In this document: piece after piece, positions 10,006-18,004 of the stretch
Layout of the letters: every line of letters starts with the position of its first letter
Position numbering within the stretch: position 1 is the first letter of the stretch
Origin: Cyanobacteria bacterium CG_2015-22_32_23
GTDB taxonomy: Bacteria; Cyanobacteriota; Cyanobacteriia; Cyanobacteriales; Cyanobacteriaceae
Reading direction: 5' to 3'
Assembly: GCA_009993045.1 (NCBI GenBank)
Contig: JAACUG010000081.1
Coordinates: 1-40,692, forward strand
DNA: 40,692 nucleotides
Translations under genes and position numbers: made by a program
The notes under the pieces: model-generated
Told to the model about the DNA's origin: nothing
Database searches by the model: none
What the model saw: only the letters and a program-made list of their open reading frames with translations

Positions 10006-10089
10006 CAATTAATGTTTTACTGACCCATATTTTTCCCAAAAATTGAGTTTTTACCCAATCTTCACAGAATAATAAAACTTATATATATT

Positions 10090-11259
10090 ATGAAAATTTT
10101 AATTGTTATTCCGGCCATTGGCGAAGTTTATGGAGGTCCTTCTCGGATAGCCTTAGATTTAGCATATGCTTTTACCAGACAAAATATAGAAATTTTTCTA
10201 GTTACCACTAACGCTAATGGACAAAATAAATTAGATGTGACATTGAATGTATGGATTAAGCAAAATGGTTATCAAATACAATATTTTCCTTATTTTTCCT
10301 TTCGTGATTATAAATTTAGTTTTTCCTTACACCAATGGTTATTTGAAAATGTCAAAGAATTTGATCTGGTGAATATAATTTCTAATTTTTCCATTCCTAA
10401 CCTTTCTGCTTATTGGGCTTGTCAAAAATATAATGTTCCTTATGTTATTAATCCACAGGGAATGTTAGAACCTTGGGCTTTACAATATAAAGGGATAAAG
10501 AAAAAAATTTATTATCAATTATTGGAAAAGCCTAGTATATCAAAAGCCTGTGCTTTACAAATGTTATCAAGAAGTGAATCGGAAAAAATTAAATCTCTTG
10601 ATCTTAAAGTTCCTCTTTTCATTGCTCCTAACGGAATAAATTTAGAAGATTGCAATTTTGATGTAGATTCTTCAATATTTTTAGATAGATTTCCTAACAC
10701 TAAAAACCGTCAATTAATTTTATTTTTAGGTAGAATTGATCCTAAAAAAGGATTAGATTTATTAGCCCCAGCCTTCGCTAAAGTTTATCAAAAATTTCCT
10801 AATACTCATTTAGTTATAGCAGGTCCTGATAATGTTGGTTATTTACCCACCGTCAAAAATTATTTTGAGGAATTGGGGTGTTTAGATGGAGTTACTTTTA
10901 CGGGGATGTTGACAGGAGAAATGAAATATTCTGCTTTATCCGCCGCTAGTATTTATGTTGCGCCATCTTATTCTGAAGGTTTTAGTATGTCGATTTTAGA
11001 AGGTATGGCATCTGGACTTCCTTGTATTTTTACTACTGGTTGTAATTTTCCAGAAGCTCAAGAAACCAATACCGCTTATGTGGTAGATATTGATTCAGAA
11101 AGCATCGAAAAAGCCTTATTAAAGTGTTTAGAAAATCCTACGGAAGCAAAACAAATGGGCCATCGCGCACAAAAATTTATTTTAGAAAACTATACATGGG
11201 ATGAAATAGCAAAAAAACTCATCAAAGTTTATCAAAAAATAATAGATAAAAAGAATTGA
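10090..11259 (+). CDS. Glycosyltransferase family 4 (GT4)
   Basis: A 389-aa GT-B glycosyltransferase. The N-terminus has the GT4 glycine-rich opening (GEVYGGPSRIALDLA, about residues 11-25). The C-terminal domain has LILFLGRIDPKKGLDLLAPA, then PSYSEGFSMSILEGMASGLP with the E-x7-E motif. Length and architecture are normal. It closes the polysaccharide cluster; the next genes are transposon remnants and dnaX on the other strand. It should add a hexose or similar sugar to the growing repeat unit, but the donor is not predictable. Confidence 0.9.
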   Translation: MKILIVIPAIGEVYGGPSRIALDLAYAFTRQNIEIFLVTTNANGQNKLDVTLNVWIKQNGYQIQYFPYFSFRDYKFSFSLHQWLFENVKEFDLVNIISNFSIPNLSAYWACQKYNVPYVINPQGMLEPWALQYKGIKKKIYYQLLEKPSISKACALQMLSRSESEKIKSLDLKVPLFIAPNGINLEDCNFDVDSSIFLDRFPNTKNRQLILFLGRIDPKKGLDLLAPAFAKVYQKFPNTHLVIAGPDNVGYLPTVKNYFEELGCLDGVTFTGMLTGEMKYSALSAASIYVAPSYSEGFSMSILEGMASGLPCIFTTGCNFPEAQETNTAYVVDIDSESIEKALLKCLENPTEAKQMGHRAQKFILENYTWDEIAKKLIKVYQKIIDKKN

Positions 11260-11341
11260 CTTTGACTAATTTTAAGGAGATGTTGACTGTTGATTAAAAA
11301 CTCACTAAACTTAATTATAGTTAACTATATAAATAAGTTTT

Positions 11342-11389
11342 ATGGTTTATAGACCTCATGAATTTGTAAGATTAATAGGTAAAGCATGA
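11342..11389 (+). pseudogene. tnpA: Relic of IS607-family tnpA (serine recombinase), first 15 codons
   Basis: The frame reads MVYRPHEFVRLIGKA then TGA. M(V)YRPHEFxxLIGK is the typical N-terminus of one IS607 TnpA group, where a MerR-like helix-turn-helix precedes the serine-recombinase domain. Everything after residue 15 is missing: only 58 nt separate the stop from the tnpB start, against about 600 nt in an intact tnpA. The element has lost its own transposase by internal deletion and could move only if helped in trans. Confidence 0.7.
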
Positions 11390-11447
11390 TTTGCAAGTAG
11401 CACTAATTTAGATGAAAAGAAAACTAAGTTAGTAAAATATAATTATT

Positions 11448-12659
11448 ATGTTTAGTCTTAAGTTAGAGCTAAAACTGAATAATAAAGAAAAAACTAAAAT
11501 GGCACAACACGCAGGTTTTAGTCGTTTTGTTTATAACTATGGTTTAGCTTTAATGAGAATGATAGATCATCAGGAAATTAAAGGTAGCTCTAGCAAAAAG
11601 ATAGACACGATTAAAAAAGTATTTACTAACTATACAAAGAAACAACCTGATTTTAATTGGTGTAATAAATTATCTTCTAGGGTATATCAGAATTCTTTTG
11701 GAGACTTGAAAACAGCTTATTCTAGGCATTTTCAAGGGCTAGGAGGATTACCCGTTTTTAAAAGTAAAAAGGATAAACTATCATTTACAGTAGATTCTTC
11801 TAATGGCAAAGTGTTATTAGAAACTGGAAAAACAATTAAAGTACCGACTTTAGGCACTTTCAGGTTGAAAGAGGCAATTCCTTTTTCTTGTATATCTCAA
11901 ACATTTACGATCTGTAAATCTGGGGATAGATGGTTTATTAGTTTTTGTGTTGATGCGCAAAGATTACCTCCTAGAATTCATCCCATAATTGAACCGATAG
12001 GAATAGATCTCGGTTGTAAGATATTTGCAACTCTAAGTGATGGTAATGTTATTGAAAGTCCACGTCCCTATAAAAAAGCGAAAACCAAGCTAGGGATGAC
12101 GCAATATCATAATCGGAATAAACAATTAGGAAATGGCAAACAAGGGATTAAAGCAAGTAATAATGCTAAAAAATATTACCATAAAATCAGGAAACAACAT
12201 CATCAGATAGCTTGTCAACGTAAAGATTTTTTACAACAAACTACTACAAAGTTATGTAAGACTTATGCTCATATCAAAATTGAGAGTCTTAACGTTAAGG
12301 GTATGATGGCAAATCATAAGTTAGCCGCATCAATTGCTGATTTAGGAATGTATGAGTTTAAACGTCAATTAACCTATAAAGCAGAATGGTATGCTAACCG
12401 CATTGATGTAATTAATCAATGGTATCCATCGTCAAAAAAATGTAGTAACTGTGGGCATAAAAAAGAGAAGTTATCCTTGTCTGACAGGCTTTATGTTTGT
12501 GGTGAATGTGGTTTTGAAATTAATCGGGACTTAAATGCTTCTATAAATTTAGAACAAGCACCTGAATCTGTTATTGTTGAAAAAATAGGATGGGTTACAT
12601 CCGAATTAACGTCTGTGGACAGTGTATCCGCCTTCGGAGCTGGTGGAAGCAGAAAGTAA
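11448..12659 (+). CDS. tnpB: TnpB RNA-guided nuclease of an IS607-like element, apparently intact
   Basis: A 403-aa TnpB. The N-terminus matches the OrfB helix-turn-helix/WED region (HAGFSRFVYNYGLAL). The RuvC catalytic residues are present: D187 in GIDLG, E279 in IKIES and D361 in NRDLNAS. The zinc finger has C332/C335 and C351/C354. It is co-directional with the tnpA stub 58 bp upstream. TnpB proteins cut DNA using an omega-RNA made from the 3' end of their gene and the element's right end, which helps the element persist. Here the right end must lie between 12660 and about 12700, directly against the end of dnaX. All key residues are intact although the transposase is gone. Confidence 0.92.
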   Translation: MFSLKLELKLNNKEKTKMAQHAGFSRFVYNYGLALMRMIDHQEIKGSSSKKIDTIKKVFTNYTKKQPDFNWCNKLSSRVYQNSFGDLKTAYSRHFQGLGGLPVFKSKKDKLSFTVDSSNGKVLLETGKTIKVPTLGTFRLKEAIPFSCISQTFTICKSGDRWFISFCVDAQRLPPRIHPIIEPIGIDLGCKIFATLSDGNVIESPRPYKKAKTKLGMTQYHNRNKQLGNGKQGIKASNNAKKYYHKIRKQHHQIACQRKDFLQQTTTKLCKTYAHIKIESLNVKGMMANHKLAASIADLGMYEFKRQLTYKAEWYANRIDVINQWYPSSKKCSNCGHKKEKLSLSDRLYVCGECGFEINRDLNASINLEQAPESVIVEKIGWVTSELTSVDSVSAFGAGGSRK

Positions 12660-12662
12660 ACT

Positions 12663-12681
12663 CTATAGTAAGTAACTATAG
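12663..12681. other. Small hairpin at the tnpB/dnaX junction
   Basis: A perfect 7-bp inverted repeat, CTATAGT (12663-12669) and ACTATAG (12675-12681), with a 5-nt loop. It sits 4 nt after the tnpB stop and 19 nt from the dnaX stop on the opposite strand. It could be part of the element's right end or omega-RNA, or a weak bidirectional terminator; the following T-run is poor. Confidence 0.4.
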
Positions 12682-12699
12682 GTAGGTTTTACATAACAG

Positions 12700-14508
12700 T
12701 TAAAAAGGAATATCATCTTCATCAAAATCGTCAACTTGAGGGCGATTAACGATTTTTAGAGGGTTTATCTCAATAGTTTTTGATTCCGTCATAATAATTT
12801 CTCCATTAAGACTTTTTGCTAAACTTTCTGCCGCATTTTTTAAAACTCGACTAGAATGATCTTGATTAGATGTTAATATTTCTGGAGTTAAAGGTGTTGG
12901 AAGATTATTTTTTGGCGGTGTTGATGGAGAAACTTTTTTTGTGTTAGGAGTTATAGGTGTTTGAGATTCTCTTTGTTTGAATTGCTCAATATTTTCCTTA
13001 GATTCTTCTTTCTGGGAATCTGATTTTAATTCCTTTTTCTCAAATAAAAATACTGTCATCGGTTGCCCAAAAACTTTGTGAAAACCTGCTTCAATATCTT
13101 TTTTTTGCTTATTACCTACTTCTAAAAGAAATTTACTTCCCACTGCAATTTTAACCGCATTACCTTCAATACTATGAATATGACAATTTTGGCGAAAGAA
13201 AGATTTTATCGTCATCAATTGAATAGCATTGGCAACCTTTTCTTTAACGTCTGTAAAGGAGGAAAAATCAACTTTTTCGCTATTTTCATTAATATTTTCT
13301 TTTACGGATGCAGTTTTTTGTTGAGGAATAGAAGCTGATGGAGATGTGGAGGTATTTTCCTTTAAAGTTTTTATAACGGATATACTATCACTTGAATCAA
13401 CGGTAACGGTAGTAATATTTGCCGAAGGAAGTAAACCAAGGAGAGTTATTTCTAACCACAATCTCGGTTGAGTGGTATTTCTAATTTGTACTTCACTGTC
13501 TTTAAGTTTTTTTTGCCCTTGTAAAATATTGCTTAATTGCCAATTTTGAGCCTCTTTGATTAAATTTGACCAAGTATCCGCCGTAACCGCCACTAAATCG
13601 TTTCTTTGTGGTGCTGTTTTCGCTATTAATAGGCTAAGGTAAAAATTCGCTAAATTTTGTAATACAATTAACGGTTCTCTACCTCTATCTAACAATTTTC
13701 GACATTGAGTAATGATGGTTTCGGGGGAGTCTGTGGCGATCGCCAGTATTAATTCCAATAAATCTTGTTCAGAAACAGCGCCGACTAAATCCCAAACTTT
13801 AATAGGGGTAATGGTATCAGATAATAGACTGAGTTGATCTAACAAACTTTGAGCATCTCTCATACCGCCGTTAGATAATTGAGCGATTAAAGACAAGGCT
13901 TCAGCAGTAATATCAATATTTTCCTTAATGGTAATATCTTTTAAATGAGTTACCATAGCTTCTAAAGGAATACGACGATAATCAAACCTTTGACACCGAG
14001 AAATAATAGTTGGTAATACTCTTTGAGGATCTGTGGTGGCTAAAACAAAAATAACCCTAGAGGGAGGCTCTTCTAAAGTCTTTAATAAAGCGTTAAATGC
14101 CGCCGTACTGAGCATATGACACTCATCAATAACATACACCTTATAACGAAACTGAACAGGGGCAAATTGAGCTTTTTCGATGATTTCCCGAATATTATCA
14201 ACACCAGTGTTACTAGCTGCATCAATTTCAATTACATCTAAAGCTGAACCATTAGTAATGCTACGACAGGCTTCGCAAACTCCACAAGGTTCATCGGTAG
14301 GGCGATCGCCTTGGAGACAATTAAGAGATTTAGCTAAAATTCTAGCACTAGAAGTTTTACCCGTACCACGAGGACCGCAAAAAAGGTAAGCGGGGACGAT
14401 TTTCTCGGTTTTAATAGCATTAATAAGGGTTTGAGCGATAGCTTCTTGCCCAGCTAATTGAGTAAAAGTTTGAGGGCGATATTTATGGTGTAAAGGCTCG
14501 TAACTCAT
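12700..14508 (-). CDS. dnaX: DNA polymerase III gamma/tau subunit (clamp loader ATPase)
   Basis: A 602-aa DnaX. Walker A is GPRGTGKT (residues 45-52). The zinc module uses C64, C75, C78 and C81. Walker B is DECH (128-131), and the sensor/arginine-finger region includes ATTDP (158-161) and SRC (170-172). DnaX loads the sliding clamp at the replication fork. A low-complexity Ser/Pro/Thr/Lys-rich linker follows, with a small domain around residues 420-480. The last nine residues are DFDEDDIPF, which copies the acidic tip of bacterial single-stranded-DNA-binding protein. A 7-A run at codons 523-525 is in phase for -1 slippage. No intein is present. HIP1 sites lie at 13736 and 14302. Confidence 0.95.
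   Translation of the reverse strand: MSYEPLHHKYRPQTFTQLAGQEAIAQTLINAIKTEKIVPAYLFCGPRGTGKTSSARILAKSLNCLQGDRPTDEPCGVCEACRSITNGSALDVIEIDAASNTGVDNIREIIEKAQFAPVQFRYKVYVIDECHMLSTAAFNALLKTLEEPPSRVIFVLATTDPQRVLPTIISRCQRFDYRRIPLEAMVTHLKDITIKENIDITAEALSLIAQLSNGGMRDAQSLLDQLSLLSDTITPIKVWDLVGAVSEQDLLELILAIATDSPETIITQCRKLLDRGREPLIVLQNLANFYLSLLIAKTAPQRNDLVAVTADTWSNLIKEAQNWQLSNILQGQKKLKDSEVQIRNTTQPRLWLEITLLGLLPSANITTVTVDSSDSISVIKTLKENTSTSPSASIPQQKTASVKENINENSEKVDFSSFTDVKEKVANAIQLMTIKSFFRQNCHIHSIEGNAVKIAVGSKFLLEVGNKQKKDIEAGFHKVFGQPMTVFLFEKKELKSDSQKEESKENIEQFKQRESQTPITPNTKKVSPSTPPKNNLPTPLTPEILTSNQDHSSRVLKNAAESLAKSLNGEIIMTESKTIEINPLKIVNRPQVDDFDEDDIPF
12934..12940 (-). other. A7 slippery heptamer within dnaX
   Basis: On the coding strand the frame reads ACA AAA AAA GTT, so A_AAA_AAA is in the correct phase for -1 ribosomal slippage or for transcriptional slippage. 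After a -1 shift the frame reads nine codons (SFSINTAKK) and stops at TAA, giving a protein of about 534 aa that lacks the SSB-like tip. E. coli dnaX makes its gamma form by slippage at a similar heptamer. I see no obvious downstream stimulatory stem, so activity is inferred. Confidence 0.35.
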
Positions 14509-14630
14509 GAAAATATTAGGGATTAAGGATTCATAGATATAGTTTAACGATTAATGGTTCACTATTCTCAGCTTATTGTTATTATCAATTATGACGAAAA
14601 AAAAATCTAGGAAAATAGCTTTTAATAGAG

Positions 14631-15746
14631 ATGAAAAAACTACGACAGTGGCTTAAGTTTATTCCTGCTACTATTCAAGCCCATGATCCTCTTGATGATG
14701 ATTATAACCTTAAGGAGGAAAACTCTAGTTTATCTTCCCAACAATCAGTGAAAGATAGTGATTTAGAATTTCTTTTTCAAGAACTTTTAAAAGGAGTAGC
14801 TAACGGTAAGCAAGAGAGTTATATTGAACAGTTTTTTGAAAATTTACAACCAAAAATAACTGTAGAAATTTGGCTAGATTGGTTACAACGTTATCGGAAT
14901 CAATTAATTTCTTCTTCCGCTCCTCATTATAACTTTGCGGCTAGAATGATTATTTTAGGGGAAAAAACTGCTTCTTTACCTTTTCTTCGTGCCGTGGGAG
15001 ATTTAGCTTATGAAATCGGCAAAGAGTTATTAAATCGTTCCTCTTTTACGGATTCTTTACCGTCTCATGTTCATCAAGATTCTACTGTTAATAATATAAA
15101 CCATGATGATGAAAATTCTCAACCCCCCGTTTCTTTTGGTGATGTACTGTCATTATTACAAGAAGATTCCGAATTTGCTGAAAATACAGCTCGTCAATGG
15201 GGTATGGATACATTAGATCCGGGTATGATTATTAATAAGATAGTGGAAGAAAGTGAGTTAAATTCTCCCGTTATCTCCTCAGAAACTGTCAAGGAATGGT
15301 TTAATTTAGGTTTAAAAAAAGCCGAGGAAGGAAATTTAGAGGATGCGATCGCCTTTTGGGATCGAGTATTGAAAGTAGATCCACAACAAGCCCAAACATG
15401 GCATAATCGAGGTAGTGCTTTAGCTTACTTAAACCGTTTTGAAGAAGCCGTTACCAGTTTTGATCATGCCATCGCATTGAATGTAAATTATTATCAATCA
15501 TGGAATGATCGAGGAAACGCTTTATATAGTTTACAACGTTGGCAAGAAGCAATTATTAGTTGGGATCGAGTTTTAGGCATTCAACCAGATTATAGTATGG
15601 CATGGTATAGTCGAGGACTAGCTTTAGAGAAATTAAATTTATTCTCAGAAGCGATCTCCAGTTATCAAAAATGCCTTAGTATTGATCATGATCATAATGC
15701 CGCTCATAATGCTTTAATCAGACTTTTAAGTATAGAAGAACATTAG
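14631..15746 (+). CDS. Tetratricopeptide repeat (TPR) protein
   Basis: A 371-aa soluble protein. Residues from about 215 to 365 form four consecutive TPR motifs; the clearest read AWYSRGLALEKLNLFSEAIS and WNDRGNALYSLQRWQEAI. The N-terminal 210 residues contain a conserved helical region (LQPKITVEIWLDWLQRYRNQ) found in cyanobacterial TPR proteins, followed by an acidic linker. TPRs mediate protein-protein contacts; the partner is unknown. It diverges from dnaX with a 122-bp gap between them that must hold both promoters. No signal peptide. Confidence 0.85.
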   Translation: MKKLRQWLKFIPATIQAHDPLDDDYNLKEENSSLSSQQSVKDSDLEFLFQELLKGVANGKQESYIEQFFENLQPKITVEIWLDWLQRYRNQLISSSAPHYNFAARMIILGEKTASLPFLRAVGDLAYEIGKELLNRSSFTDSLPSHVHQDSTVNNINHDDENSQPPVSFGDVLSLLQEDSEFAENTARQWGMDTLDPGMIINKIVEESELNSPVISSETVKEWFNLGLKKAEEGNLEDAIAFWDRVLKVDPQQAQTWHNRGSALAYLNRFEEAVTSFDHAIALNVNYYQSWNDRGNALYSLQRWQEAIISWDRVLGIQPDYSMAWYSRGLALEKLNLFSEAISSYQKCLSIDHDHNAAHNALIRLLSIEEH

Positions 15747-15754
15747 AAACTTAA

Positions 15755-16459
15755 TTGATACACACCACAGCTATTATCGCCATTAGTGTCGATGGTAAAA
15801 TTAGTACAGCCATTAATAACCCAGCTAGATTTAGTACAAAAGCAGATTTAGAACATTTAGAAACACAAATATCTTTATGTGATGCTATTATTTTTGGTGC
15901 AAATACCTTACGCGCTTACGGTACAAGTTTAGTAATTAAAAATCCTGAATTATTACAACAAAGAAAGGAAAATCATCAACCTTCCCAACCTTTAAATATA
16001 GTTTGTTCGGCTTCGGGTAAAATAAATCCACAATTGCCGTTTTTTTCCCAGCCTTTACCTCGTGGATTATTGACGACATCTCAAGGTATAATTAATTTTG
16101 AAGAAAAGATTAGAGATTTTAACACTAAAAATAATCTAAATTCTAACAACTATTTTGAACAAGTTTTTATTAATGAAAATACTATTAACTGGCAAGAATT
16201 TTTTATCAAACTAACTAACTTAAATTACAAAAAAATTGGTATTCTAGGAGGAAAAGAATTAATATCATCTCTTATCGCTGAAAACTTAATTAACGAAATA
16301 TGGTTAACAATTTGTCCTTTAATTATTGGCAGAAAATTTGCTCCTGATTTTTTAAATTTTGACTTATTACAAGAAATAAATTTACCTATTAATTTAAAAT
16401 TATTAGAAGTAAAACAAATAGATCAAGAAATATTTTTACACTATTTAATCTTAACATAA
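15755..16459 (+). CDS. RibD C-terminal domain reductase (pyrimidine reductase-like)
   Basis: A 234-aa protein of the RibD_C/dihydrofolate-reductase-like fold. The N-terminus (IIAISVDGKISTA) and the later IGILGGKELISSLI plus EIWLTICPLIIGRKF are the typical NADPH- and substrate-binding parts of 5-amino-6-(5-phosphoribosylamino)uracil reductase. It would act in riboflavin synthesis without the deaminase domain, or on a related pterin or pyrimidine. The start is a TTG 9 nt after the TPR gene; no ATG precedes the conserved first strand, so TTG is the likely start. Co-transcription with the TPR gene is likely. Confidence 0.75.
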   Translation: MIHTTAIIAISVDGKISTAINNPARFSTKADLEHLETQISLCDAIIFGANTLRAYGTSLVIKNPELLQQRKENHQPSQPLNIVCSASGKINPQLPFFSQPLPRGLLTTSQGIINFEEKIRDFNTKNNLNSNNYFEQVFINENTINWQEFFIKLTNLNYKKIGILGGKELISSLIAENLINEIWLTICPLIIGRKFAPDFLNFDLLQEINLPINLKLLEVKQIDQEIFLHYLILT

Positions 16460-16482
16460 CTCTAAATTTAATCTAATAACTT

Positions 16483-16523
16483 AAGATTGAGAGCTTGATT
16501 TATAAGTATTTCTCCTATCTCCC
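16483..16523 (+). repeat. Dispersed repeat, copy A
   Basis: The segment beginning AAGATTGAGAGCTTGATTTA, followed by an AAGTATT and a CTCCTA-rich tail, recurs at 26316-26360 in the same orientation. The first 20 bases are identical and the tails differ by small indels. It is intergenic in both places. It could be a short cyanobacterial interspersed repeat or an element remnant. Confidence 0.7.
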
Positions 16524-16573
16524 TATTCCACTTATTAGGCAACCCCTAATTAAAAGCATTATATAAAGAAGAA

Positions 16574-17842
16574 ATGAACATCGATTTATTAATAGAAGAA
16601 GCCGAGAAAAAATTATTACCAACTTTTGCACAAATAGATCAACAAGTCAAAAAACATTTACAGAAAATTTTGACAGCTTTTAGAGATCATCGAGTGGGAG
16701 TTCATCATTTTTCTAGTGTAACAGGTTACGGTCATGATGACTTAGGAAGAGACATTTTAGATAATATTTTTGCTCAAGTTTTCCAAGCTGAAAGTGCAGC
16801 AGTTAGAGTACAATTTGTTTCGGGAACTCATGCGATCGCCTGTTGTTTATATGGAGTATTACGGCCAGGAGATGAAATGTTAGCAGTAGCAGGACATCCC
16901 TACGACACTTTAGAAGAAGTAATTGGAGTACGCAGCGAGGGACAAGGTTCACTACAAGAATTTGGTGTCAGTTATCGAGAATTATCATTAACGGCTGATG
17001 GTGGTATCGATTGGAATGCTTTGAATACAGCGATAAAACCTGAAACTAAATTAGTACTAATTCAGCGCTCCTGTGGTTATTCTTGGAGAGAAAGTCTGAG
17101 CATAGCAGATATTAAGCAAATTGTCAAGGTAGTTAAACAACAAAATCCTAATACTATTTGTTTTGTGGATAATTGTTATGGTGAGTTTATCGAAAACCTT
17201 GAACCAACGGCGGTAGGAGTGGATTTAATGGCAGGATCATTAATCAAAAATCCGGGAGGTACAATTGTTACGGCAGGAGGTTATGTAGCGGGAAAAGAAG
17301 ATTTAGTCGAAAAAGCCTGTTGTCGTCTGACATCTCCGGGTATTGGTAGTAGTGGGGGGGCAACTTTTGATCAAAATCGTCTTTTATATCAAGGGTTGTT
17401 TTTAGCTCCGCAAATGGTAGCAGAAGCCATAAAAGGAAGTCATCTTATTGCTTATGTTTTTTCTGAATTGGGTTATGAAGTAAATCCGTTACCTTTTATA
17501 CCTCGTCGAGATATTATTCAAGGAATAAAACTAGGTAATCCTGATAAATTAGTGGCTTTTTGCCGTGCTATTCAACGTAATTCTCCCGTAGGTTCATATC
17601 TTGATCCTATTCCTGCACCAATGCCGGGTTATGAAAGTGATTTAGTTATGGCTGGAGGTACTTTTATTGATGGTAGTACTTCTGAATTTTCTGCTGATGG
17701 TCCTTTACGAGAACCTTATATTGTTTTCTGTCAAGGAGGTACTCATTGGACTCACACGGCGATCGCCATATCTGAAGCGGCAAAGGCGATAAATTGTTCA
17801 TCAAGTCTTCATCTTAACGTCACAGAAAAGTCAAATCAGTAG
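16574..17842 (+). CDS. PLP-dependent methionine gamma-lyase-like family protein (aluminium resistance type)
   Basis: A 422-aa fold-type I PLP enzyme of the group annotated as 'aluminium resistance protein' or methionine gamma-lyase family (PF06838). It matches in length and in the signatures SVTGYGHDDLGRDILDN, RVQFVSGTHAIACCLYG and VDNCYGEFIE. The PLP lysine is probably that in GSLIKNPGGTIV. The family is widespread in cyanobacteria and Firmicutes; its natural substrate is not firmly known, though C-S lyase chemistry is expected. Three housekeeping-type genes precede it and a strong terminator-like stem follows 15 nt after the stop. Confidence 0.87.
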   Translation: MNIDLLIEEAEKKLLPTFAQIDQQVKKHLQKILTAFRDHRVGVHHFSSVTGYGHDDLGRDILDNIFAQVFQAESAAVRVQFVSGTHAIACCLYGVLRPGDEMLAVAGHPYDTLEEVIGVRSEGQGSLQEFGVSYRELSLTADGGIDWNALNTAIKPETKLVLIQRSCGYSWRESLSIADIKQIVKVVKQQNPNTICFVDNCYGEFIENLEPTAVGVDLMAGSLIKNPGGTIVTAGGYVAGKEDLVEKACCRLTSPGIGSSGGATFDQNRLLYQGLFLAPQMVAEAIKGSHLIAYVFSELGYEVNPLPFIPRRDIIQGIKLGNPDKLVAFCRAIQRNSPVGSYLDPIPAPMPGYESDLVMAGGTFIDGSTSEFSADGPLREPYIVFCQGGTHWTHTAIAISEAAKAINCSSSLHLNVTEKSNQ

Positions 17843-17857
17843 TTTATATTATTAGAT

Positions 17858-17915
17858 GTCAGCTTAAAGAAAGGTTTTCCTCTTTTGCTCCTTCGCATTT
17901 TAAGCTGACTTTTTC
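17858..17915 (+). terminator. Rho-independent terminator candidate after the PLP-enzyme gene
   Basis: A perfect 11-bp inverted repeat, GTCAGCTTAAA (17858-17868) and TTTAAGCTGAC (17899-17909), encloses a 30-nt loop and is followed at once by TTTTTCTC. It begins 16 nt past the stop codon. The loop is long for a classic terminator, but arm length, perfection and the T-run support the call. Confidence 0.7.
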
Positions 17916-18004
17916 TCAATATTTTATTTAGATTTATAATTATTCAAAGCAATATTTTTATTTTAATTTCATTCTCAAAAAAACTCAAAAATGGAGTCTA
18001 TATC

